A stretch of 5,217 bases of DNA, from the NCBI GenBank assembly GCA_025450135.1, contig JANWHZ010000011.1, positions 1 to 5,217 of the forward strand. The letters run 5' to 3'. The translations under genes were made by a program, and so were the position numbers. The notes beneath the pieces were generated by a model that saw only the letters and a program-made list of their open reading frames with translations, was not told where the DNA came from and made no database searches. The stretch comes from Candidatus Saccharimonadales bacterium. GTDB lineage: Bacteria > Patescibacteriota > Saccharimonadia > Saccharimonadales > UBA4665. Shown here in pieces: positions 1 through 5,052 of the stretch (position 1 is the first letter of the stretch; every line of letters begins with the position of its first letter).

Positions 1-1542
1 GGCTACGTCATTTTGCTGCAGGACCTGCTGGGCAAGCACCGGATCAAGTTCGTGACGCATAAGTACATGACGAACTTCCTGATCGAAACGGTACTTACGG
101 GCTGGATCTTCAATGCCGCCTTGTTCCGCCAATCGCAACAACGTCCGTTCCTCGACAGCTGTAACAGTGCCATTTTCTTTCAGTTCATACAATGTTTTAT
201 CACCGATCTTCACGTGACGACTGGCCTCATGGATCTCGGTGTCTGTCATCTGCTCGACCCGCTTCGGCATGTCGGTCTTCACTTCGGCGCGATTGCCTGC
301 AACAGCTGCTGAAGATGGCACTGATTCGTGCCCCCTGGGCTGGCCCCCTGCCGCTTCTGGATATTTGATCGCCGGCGTAGCCTCAGCTGCAGCCTGCATA
401 GCTTGGCGTGCTGCATACGCTTGTCGCTCGGTCAATGTCCGAATGCGAGCTTCACTCGCGGCAACCTGCTGCTCATACTTTGCAACTTGCTCTGTATGCA
501 ACTGCTCTTGTTTTGTCATGGCGCGTGCTGCCTTGGTTCGCTCGTGGCGATGCCCCAGCCAGTGACCAATGATACCGCCACCGATCAGTCCCGTCAGAAA
601 ACCCCGCACTAACCCGTCAGCAGCACCCTCGGCACGGGCAGCAGCCAGGTTCGCTGCAGCTGGAGCTGCAGCGCCAAGCGGAGGCATAGCATTGGGGTTA
701 AAGCCAGACACAGCACCCGCTGGTGGCTGGCCTCCGCCTCCAACGCCACCGGAACCAGCGGCAATATATGGTGCACCGCTGCTAGGCTGATCAGGTTCCT
801 CGTCATACATGCGTCGATCGAATCGTTCTGGTTGCCGTGGCAGAATATTTGATGCTTCGAACGGACCCGTGGCTTGCACACCGTCCGGCCCCTGCATAGC
901 TGATGCTTCAGGCTGCTGCTCAGGCCAGTCGAGCGGCACCATTTCAGCATCCAAAGCTTCTTCGCCTCCAAGTGCTCCAGCCGTCTCTTCAGTCGTCCGG
1001 CCGATGATGTGCTCGGCAGATTCCTCTGGCGGAGCATCACCTAAGCCTGCTTCCATATTATTCAGAAGTTGGCCAACGTTTTCAGCAGCAGCATGTTCCA
1101 CTACACTCTCAGCCTGCGCAGCTTGCTGCTCATTTTGAGCCTGCGCATCGTACACAACTTCGGCGGCAACTTTGCGCTCTTCTTGGAGCGTAGCTGCTTC
1201 CTTACTCGACTGCCCGTCTGGTCGGTCACTCTCATTGGCTTCCTTCGCCGTAGACGAAGTATCCATATTCTTCGGCCCCTCAGGCTTATTTTCGGCAGGT
1301 GCCATAGCTCGGAGCGGTACGACCACTTCTCCAGCGCTAGCAGGATGGAGCGCCTCGCGGCCGAACAGTTTGGCTACTGCCTCAGATGGCGTTGGTCGCT
1401 CCGCCTGCCCTTGCCCAGGCCTAGTGAACTCTGCGCCTTTTTTGCTGCCTTTTCCTTCTTTGCTTGAACCGCTCGATGTCGAATCAGCGTCACTTTCCGA
1501 CGACGACGCTCCCCAGGCAGCTAACTCGTGGTTACGTTCCAT
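1..1542 (-). CDS. Large Ala/Glu/Gly-rich protein with one hydrophobic helix, function unknown (3' end cut off by window)
   Basis: The minus strand is open for 514 codons from an ATG at 1542 to the window edge, with no in-frame stop. A TAA lies in frame 12 bases before the ATG, so this is the furthest upstream start, and a good promoter lies in front of it. Residues 1-300 look disordered (Ser/Glu/Gly/Lys-rich, then Ala/Gly/Pro-rich), with a possible coiled coil near 113-163. Residues 308-329 form one glycine-rich hydrophobic helix (GFLTGLIGGGIIGHWLG) followed by a basic HRHER stretch. A charged Ala/Gln/Glu coiled coil follows near 338-388. From about 427 a folded-looking domain begins (EIHEASRHVKIGDKTLYELKE, then Glu/Arg-rich helices with HELDP near 497-501). 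There is no N-terminal signal peptide. The last part loosely recalls helical domains of uncharacterised Saccharibacteria proteins; this is from memory and uncertain. No function can be assigned. It may be a membrane-anchored scaffold, but that is speculation. Confidence 0.85.
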   Translation of the reverse strand, partial: MERNHELAAWGASSSESDADSTSSGSSKEGKGSKKGAEFTRPGQGQAERPTPSEAVAKLFGREALHPASAGEVVVPLRAMAPAENKPEGPKNMDTSSTAKEANESDRPDGQSSKEAATLQEERKVAAEVVYDAQAQNEQQAAQAESVVEHAAAENVGQLLNNMEAGLGDAPPEESAEHIIGRTTEETAGALGGEEALDAEMVPLDWPEQQPEASAMQGPDGVQATGPFEASNILPRQPERFDRRMYDEEPDQPSSGAPYIAAGSGGVGGGGQPPAGAVSGFNPNAMPPLGAAAPAAANLAAARAEGAADGLVRGFLTGLIGGGIIGHWLGHRHERTKAARAMTKQEQLHTEQVAKYEQQVAASEARIRTLTERQAYAARQAMQAAAEATPAIKYPEAAGGQPRGHESVPSSAAVAGNRAEVKTDMPKRVEQMTDTEIHEASRHVKIGDKTLYELKENGTVTAVEERTLLRLAEQGGIEDPARKYRFDQEVRHVLMRHELDPVLAQQVLQQNDVA

Positions 1543-1574
1543 AGATTTTGTTTAAAAAAATTTCCTCAAAATGC

Positions 1575-1603
1575 TTGTCATTCTCAAAAAGCTATTATAA
1601 GAT
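1575..1603 (+). promoter_or_regulatory. Candidate plus-strand promoter for the short ORF and ABC exporter
   Basis: TTGTCA (1575-1580) matches 5 of 6 bases of the -35 consensus. It is followed after 17 bp by TAAGAT (1598-1603), 4 of 6 for the -10 box. An alternative -10, TATAAG (1596-1601), is a better match but at 15 bp spacing. The start point would be near 1610, about 35 bases before the short ORF. The elements overlap those of the minus-strand promoter, so the two probably compete for polymerase. A further TATAAA at 1719-1724, nearer the ABC gene, lacks a convincing -35 box. Confidence 0.45.
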
Positions 1604-1622
1604 AAGATACATATATTAGCAA
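1594..1622 (-). promoter_or_regulatory. Sigma70-type promoter for the large minus-strand gene
   Basis: Read on the minus strand, a consensus -10 box TATAAT (1594-1599) lies exactly 17 bp after TTGCTA (1617-1622), which matches 4 of 6 bases of the -35 consensus. Transcription would start near 1587, giving a leader of about 45 bases before the ATG at 1542. The only Shine-Dalgarno-like stretch in that leader (GAGG, 1564-1567) is 21 bases from the start codon, too far for normal spacing. The rest of the leader is A/U-rich, so initiation may not depend on Shine-Dalgarno pairing. Confidence 0.7.
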
Positions 1623-1631
1623 AGTAACCAT

Positions 1632-1636
1632 GGAGG
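1632..1636 (+). promoter_or_regulatory. Strong Shine-Dalgarno (GGAGG) for the short ORF
   Basis: GGAGG ends 8 bases before the ATG at 1645, which is near-ideal spacing, and is the best ribosome binding site in the window. It decides between two in-frame ATGs: the one at 1630 overlaps the site and has no site of its own, so 1645 is the likely start. Confidence 0.6.
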
Positions 1637-1644
1637 CGGCAAAA

Positions 1645-1698
1645 ATGTGTTGTATTGACTTAGCTGAGAAAGCTTTTGGCGCTTCCGTTCGCGCTTAA
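1645..1698 (+). CDS. Short ORF, 17 codons: possible leader or exported peptide
   Basis: The ATG at 1645, preceded by an ideally spaced GGAGG, opens a 17-residue frame, MCCIDLAEKAFGASVRA, ending in TAA. An in-frame ATG at 1630 would add five residues (MEAAK). The peptide has a Cys-Cys pair right after Met, an acidic then basic middle and no hydrophobic signal segment. It lies 75 bases upstream of the ABC exporter start, on the same strand, behind the same candidate promoter. It could be a translated leader controlling the exporter, a small peptide substrate, or a chance ORF. It lacks the runs of one amino acid seen in classical attenuation leaders and has no recognisable double-glycine export leader. 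No family is recognised. The evidence is the ribosome site and context only; at this length codon content is uninformative. Confidence 0.4.
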   Translation: MCCIDLAEKAFGASVRA

Positions 1699-1730
1699 GT
1701 CTTTTCTCTTCGTTCGATTATAAAACTTAA
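1695..1730 (+). promoter_or_regulatory. Weak hairpin overlapping the short ORF stop codon
   Basis: TTAAGT (1695-1700) can pair with ACTTAA (1725-1730). With C1701 bulged, three more T-A pairs follow (1702-1704 with 1722-1724), leaving a loop of about 17 bases. The 5' arm contains the TAA stop of the short ORF, so a terminating ribosome would cover it. The stem is AT-rich, and no T-run follows as expected for an intrinsic terminator. It may be chance. Confidence 0.25.
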
Positions 1731-1757
1731 AATTGCAGATCTAAAGCAAGGCCTCTT

Positions 1758-1764
1758 AAAGGAG
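1758..1764 (+). promoter_or_regulatory. Shine-Dalgarno of the ABC exporter (AAAGGAG)
   Basis: AAAGGAG lies 9 bases before the ATG at 1774 and supports that start. It is flanked by two GGCC tetramers (1750-1753 and 1766-1769) that could pair and hold the site in a loop, a possible but unproven control of translation. Confidence 0.7.
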
Positions 1765-1773
1765 CGGCCCGCT

Positions 1774-3546
1774 ATGAACACGACCAAAGAAACGCTCAAG
1801 TACTATTGGCGGCACGCCTCACGTTACCCGCGTACGTTAGCCATCATGTACCTCACTATCCCACTGACAGTCTTGGCAGGCTCATACCTCACCCCGCTTA
1901 TTACTGCCAACGTACTAAACCGCCTCAGCCATCACGCCTACGCACCGCATGATATTCTCGGTAGTTTCGGTGGCGATATTATTTTGTATGCTGTGCTTCA
2001 GATCGGTAGCGGTATTGTAGGCTGGCGGATCATTGACCACTATGCATGGCGTCTAGAAGGCCACGTCCAGCGTGATATCGCGCGCGAGGTATTTGGCCAT
2101 CTGTTGGGCCAAAGCCCTAATTTTCATGCTAATCGCTTTGGCGGATCGCTAGTGTCCCAGACGAACAAGCTCATGGGTAGCTACATTCGGTTTGCCGATA
2201 CTACAGCATTTATTGTTACCCCGCTATTTTCCGGTTTGATATTTGCGATCATCATTCTCGCTACTCGCGCACCACTGTATGCGATAATTTTTGCAATCTT
2301 TTCAATCGTTTACATCGCAAGCGCGTCGTTTGTTACCGCACCAATACGGCGCGAGGGAGCTAAACAGGCTGCTATTGAAAGCGTCCAAACCGGCAGCTTG
2401 GCCGATGCCGTAACAAACGTCATGGCTATTAAAAGTTTTGCCTCTGGTGATTACGAAAACGAACGTTTTGCTCGAGCTACCGATAAAACACACCGCCAGC
2501 TAATACGTGTGGCGAGAACCCATCAAAAGCAGCAGCTATATTTCAGCAGCATGAGTAACGGCATCATGGCATTGTCTCTATTAATGGCTATCGTGAGCGC
2601 CATGGTGTTTAATGCTGATCTAGCGACGGTATTCCTCATGGTTAGCTACACGAGTTCAATATCTAACGCCTTGTTCCAGTTCAGCAACAATGCGTTACGC
2701 AACTATAACCGTTCGTTCGGAGATGCCGTCGATATGATTAAAATCTTGCTCGTAGAGCCTGAGATTAAGGATCCAGAGCATCCTGAACCGGTACACATTA
2801 GTCGCGGCAAGATTGCCTTTGAACACGTCGCGTTTGCGCATGACGGTTCGAATGACGCCTTGTTCGACAATCTCAGTCTTTCAATCAAAGCAGGAGAGAA
2901 AGTAGGTTTGGTTGGCCATTCGGGTTCAGGCAAAACCACATTTACACGCTTGCTACTGCGTTTTAGCGACATCCAAGGCGGTCACATTACTATTGACGGA
3001 CAAGACATCAGCCGCATTACGCAAGTTGATCTGCGCCGCCACATTGCATATGTGCCACAAGAGCCAATTCTGTTTCACCGTACACTAGCTGAAAATATTA
3101 GATACGGCGATCCAGCGGCAAGTGACCAAGAAGTTGAAGCGGTAGCGCGATTAGCACACGCTGATAAGTTCATTAACATGTTACCTGAAAAATATGAAAC
3201 GTTGGTTGGCGAGCGCGGTGTAAAGCTTTCAGGTGGACAGCGCCAGCGCATTGCGATTGCGCGAGCTATGCTTAAGAATGCGCCGATTCTAGTACTCGAC
3301 GAAGCCACCGCCGCCCTTGATTCAGAGAGTGAAGCACTCATCCAAGACGCGTTATGGAAGCTCATGGAAGGCCGCACCGCAATTGTGGTTGCACACCGCT
3401 TGAGCACCATCCAGAAGATGGATCGTATCATCGTGCTCGAGGACGGTAAAGTGATTGAACAAGGTACGCACAAGGTGCTCTTGCGCGCTAACGGCACATA
3501 TGCCAAGCTCTGGGCTCGGCAATCGGGTGGTTTCATAGAGGACTAA
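1774..3546 (+). CDS. ABC exporter half-transporter (fused permease and ATPase, MdlB/MsbA-like)
   Basis: This complete 590-residue protein has the usual length and order of a type IV ABC exporter. Six membrane segments lie roughly at 21-45, 66-86, 144-162, 166-187, 262-279 and 284-303, followed by a nucleotide-binding domain from about 345. Visible motifs are Walker A GHSGSGKTT (381-389), Q-loop Gln429, signature LSGGQ (485-489), Walker B ILVLDE (505-510), D-loop ALD (514-516) and H-loop His541. All ATPase motifs are intact, so both sites of a dimer should be active. The A-loop position, normally Tyr in the F-x-Y pattern, appears to be His356. There is no N-terminal peptidase domain. No partner half-transporter is present here, so a homodimer is the simplest reading, though a partner elsewhere is possible. 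It would export an unknown substrate (lipid, drug or peptide) across the cytoplasmic membrane using ATP. The start is supported by AAAGGAG 9 bases upstream. Family is certain; substrate cannot be told. Confidence 0.95.
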   Translation: MNTTKETLKYYWRHASRYPRTLAIMYLTIPLTVLAGSYLTPLITANVLNRLSHHAYAPHDILGSFGGDIILYAVLQIGSGIVGWRIIDHYAWRLEGHVQRDIAREVFGHLLGQSPNFHANRFGGSLVSQTNKLMGSYIRFADTTAFIVTPLFSGLIFAIIILATRAPLYAIIFAIFSIVYIASASFVTAPIRREGAKQAAIESVQTGSLADAVTNVMAIKSFASGDYENERFARATDKTHRQLIRVARTHQKQQLYFSSMSNGIMALSLLMAIVSAMVFNADLATVFLMVSYTSSISNALFQFSNNALRNYNRSFGDAVDMIKILLVEPEIKDPEHPEPVHISRGKIAFEHVAFAHDGSNDALFDNLSLSIKAGEKVGLVGHSGSGKTTFTRLLLRFSDIQGGHITIDGQDISRITQVDLRRHIAYVPQEPILFHRTLAENIRYGDPAASDQEVEAVARLAHADKFINMLPEKYETLVGERGVKLSGGQRQRIAIARAMLKNAPILVLDEATAALDSESEALIQDALWKLMEGRTAIVVAHRLSTIQKMDRIIVLEDGKVIEQGTHKVLLRANGTYAKLWARQSGGFIED

Positions 3547-3579
3547 CGCACAATAACGCATCGCTCGATATGTCGCTGC

Positions 3580-3630
3580 GGGCCACTAAAGAAATAGAGC
3601 GGAAGTCATCCGCTCTATTTCGTAGTGCCC
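3580..3630. terminator. Long inverted repeat, probable bidirectional terminator
   Basis: A perfect 13-bp stem (3591-3603 with 3609-3621) encloses a 5-base loop, AGTCA. Beyond a small internal loop (AA opposite G) the pairing continues as GGGCCACTA (3580-3588) with TAGTGCCC (3623-3630), one C bulged, for about 21 pairs in all. It sits between the convergent stop codons of the ABC exporter (3546) and bL25 (3639) and is nearly symmetrical, so it could serve both. No long T-run follows on either strand; the inner stem ends in ATTTC on the plus side and ATTTCTTTAG on the minus side. The T content is therefore weak for a classical intrinsic terminator. Confidence 0.7.
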
Positions 3631-3638
3631 ATGAGTAG

Positions 3639-4346
3639 CTAGGCAGCTTTGTTTTCTGTTTCGGCTTCAGCGGACGGCGCAGCTGTGGCATCCGAGGTTT
3701 CCTCGGCAGCTTTAGCCATAGGCTGCTCGGTTTCGGCTTCACCTGCCAAAGCCGCGTTAGCGGCTTCCAATGCAGCGCTCGTCGTTACTGTAGCGACCGG
3801 GTGGTTGGTCATCTCTTCGTCAATTTCTACGCCATCGGGGATCTCTAGGTCCGCAACAGTGACGTGGTCACCGTCCTCCCTAAGCTTTTCAGCATCATAA
3901 TACAGAACGTCTGGTAACTTGTCCGGTACTGCACGAACCTCGATCGCATCTAACTGATCGAGGACAATTAAGCTGGCGCGTTCGGCAGGGGTCGCATCTT
4001 CACCCTCTGCATAGCGCGGTCTAATCGGTACTTCAGCCTCAACCTTTTGGTTTCGGTTAACTGCATTAAAAACAATGTGCGTCAGCTGGTTCTTCTTTGG
4101 TTCAAATGTCGCTGATTTGATTAATGCAGTATATTTCTTGCCATTAGCAACCAGCTGTACTGGATGATGTTTACCCGCTCGCTGGTACATACGATATAGC
4201 GCTAGGTATGGAGCTTGCACATTTATTGATGTCTTGCCGTGATCATGAATCACCGCCGGAACGGTACCGATAGCACGCAGTTGTTTTACATGTTTCCCAG
4301 TTACTTGACGGGATTCGAGCTCTAGAGTCAGTGTATCGTCAGACAT
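3639..4346 (-). CDS. rplY: Large-subunit ribosomal protein bL25 (CTC/TL5 type) with Ala/Glu-rich tail
   Basis: The product, 235 residues from the chosen start, is the two-domain CTC/TL5 form of bL25, which binds 5S rRNA in the large ribosomal subunit. Residues 1-95 form the 5S-binding domain, with the conserved GKHVKQLRAIGTVPAVIHDHG stretch (residues 17-37). Residues 100-188 form the C-terminal TL5 domain, including DLEIPDGVEID (166-176). Residues 189-235 are a low-complexity Ala/Glu/Thr tail ending NKAA. A longer frame starts at 4373, but that ATG lacks a ribosome site and lies about at the predicted transcript start. The ATG at 4346 has AAAGGG 4 bases upstream and gives MSDDTLTLELESR, a typical family beginning. 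The gene is a single unit, divergent from dedA and convergent with the ABC exporter. A general-stress role (Ctc) is known for some homologues, but nothing here shows it. Confidence 0.9.
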   Translation of the reverse strand: MSDDTLTLELESRQVTGKHVKQLRAIGTVPAVIHDHGKTSINVQAPYLALYRMYQRAGKHHPVQLVANGKKYTALIKSATFEPKKNQLTHIVFNAVNRNQKVEAEVPIRPRYAEGEDATPAERASLIVLDQLDAIEVRAVPDKLPDVLYYDAEKLREDGDHVTVADLEIPDGVEIDEEMTNHPVATVTTSAALEAANAALAGEAETEQPMAKAAEETSDATAAPSAEAETENKAA

Positions 4347-4376
4347 AGTTCCCTTTATTAGTGCTGTGTACATATC

Positions 4377-4385
4377 AGTATACCA
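4377..4385 (-). promoter_or_regulatory. Extended -10 promoter of the bL25 gene
   Basis: On the minus strand, TGGTATACT combines an extended -10 element (TGn) with TATACT, 5 of 6 bases of the consensus. No good -35 box lies 16-18 bp further upstream, consistent with an extended -10 promoter. The predicted start near 4370 leaves a leader of about 24 bases and excludes the upstream ATG at 4373 as translation start. Confidence 0.6.
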
Positions 4386-4392
4386 CTGTTCA

Positions 4393-4421
4393 GCTAGACG
4401 GCTCCATCAAAAGCCGGTAGC
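4393..4421 (+). promoter_or_regulatory. Hairpin in the dedA leader
   Basis: CGGCT (4399-4403) pairs with AGCCG (4412-4416) around an 8-base loop. After a small internal loop, GCTA (4393-4396) pairs with TAGC (4418-4421), for nine pairs in all. It ends 5 bases before the AAGGAG of dedA, so it could influence ribosome access. No T-run follows. No clear plus-strand promoter for dedA was found between 4347 and 4432; TATACC at 4379-4384 is the only weak -10 candidate. Confidence 0.4.
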
Positions 4422-4426
4422 ATAAC

Positions 4427-4432
4427 AAGGAG
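4427..4432 (+). promoter_or_regulatory. Shine-Dalgarno abutting the dedA start codon
   Basis: AAGGAG is directly followed by the ATG at 4433 with no spacer, where 5-9 bases are usual. The next possible in-frame start, TTG at 4448, would have a 15-base spacer, which is too long. Upstream, the frame is closed by TAG at 4418-4420. Either initiation is inefficient or pairing is shifted, so the exact start is less sure than the gene. Confidence 0.5.
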
Positions 4433-5050
4433 ATGAATTTTACTCATTTGCTCATAACGGGTGGCCTACTGGCTTTATTTCTGATTATATTTGCCGAGTC
4501 TGGTATGATGGTTGGTTTCTTTTTCCCGGGGGACACACTCCTGTTCACCGCCGGTATTTTAGCGGCGAGTGGGGCATTATCCATTCCGGCAATCGTACTG
4601 GTTGTTGCGCTCGCTGCAATCCTCGGTGACAATGTCGGCTACCATATTGGGCGTCATTTTGGGCGCCGATTATTTACCAACGCCGATAGCTTGATCTTTC
4701 GCAAAGAATATATTGATCGCGCCGAGCAGTTTTACGAGAAATACGGTAGCAAGACAATGCTGCTTGCACACTTTGTGCCCGTAGTGCGTACCTTCGTCCC
4801 GGTCACTGCAGGCGCTGGCAATATGGAACTACGCAAGTATATGCTGTTTGACGCGATCGGTGACACAGCATGGGCAATTACTGTGCCGCTTGCGGGATAT
4901 TTCATCGGCAGCCGCATACCAGGCATCGAAAACTTGATTGAACCATTAATGCTACTTATTGTTGTTGTCTCAATCGCGCCGACGTTGTACCATCTCGCAC
5001 GTGACCAGAAAATTCGGCGAACGATCAAGCGGCATTTCAAGCGAAAGTAA
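4433..5050 (+). CDS. DedA family (SNARE-associated/VTT domain) membrane protein
   Basis: This 205-residue protein has the typical length and motifs of the DedA family, integral membrane proteins linked to membrane homeostasis and, in several bacteria, to lipid-carrier recycling or proton-dependent transport. Visible motifs are FAESG with Glu22, FFPGDTLLFTAG (30-41) with Asp34, GDNVGYHIGRHFG (65-77), and FVPVVRTFVPVTAG (114-127) with Arg119. Hydrophobic stretches lie near 6-20, 24-47, 51-65, 106-128 (likely partly re-entrant), 141-160 and 167-187, before a basic tail ending KRHFKRK. Residues corresponding to the E. coli YqjA/YghB essential Glu39, Asp51 and Arg136 appear present. The place expected for Arg130 seems to be His113. 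It is divergent from the bL25 gene and ends 2 bp from the uvrA stop. The substrate cannot be told. Start choice is discussed under the ribosome site. Confidence 0.92.
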   Translation: MNFTHLLITGGLLALFLIIFAESGMMVGFFFPGDTLLFTAGILAASGALSIPAIVLVVALAAILGDNVGYHIGRHFGRRLFTNADSLIFRKEYIDRAEQFYEKYGSKTMLLAHFVPVVRTFVPVTAGAGNMELRKYMLFDAIGDTAWAITVPLAGYFIGSRIPGIENLIEPLMLLIVVVSIAPTLYHLARDQKIRRTIKRHFKRK

Positions 5051-5052
5051 AG

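Noticed and set aside
653..672. Inverted repeat GCTGCAGCT-GG-AGCTGCAGC
   Set aside because: It is produced by alternating Ala codons GCT and GCA in the Ala-rich AAAPAAA stretch of the large protein, so it is explained by coding.
13..1555. Several overlapping plus-strand open frames of 73-132 codons, and a 143-codon minus-strand frame at 609-1040
   Set aside because: They are shadows of the 514-codon minus-strand frame. Only that frame has a promoter upstream and protein-like composition; the others are rich in Cys, Arg, Ser or Leu without recognisable domains.
3570..3638. 22-codon plus-strand frame MSLRATKEIERKSSALFRSAHE
   Set aside because: It has no ribosome binding site and runs through the whole terminator inverted repeat, so it is very likely chance.
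2302..3742. Minus-strand open frames opposite the ABC exporter and another-frame ORF at 3533-3742
   Set aside because: They lie antisense to or in a different frame from well-identified genes, show no family features and lack start signals.
3649..3900. Plus-strand Ala/Ser-rich frame of 83 codons opposite bL25
   Set aside because: It is the antisense shadow of the Ala/Glu-rich tail of bL25.
4444..5040. Minus-strand frames of 62 and 102 codons opposite dedA
   Set aside because: They are antisense shadows of a confidently identified DedA gene.
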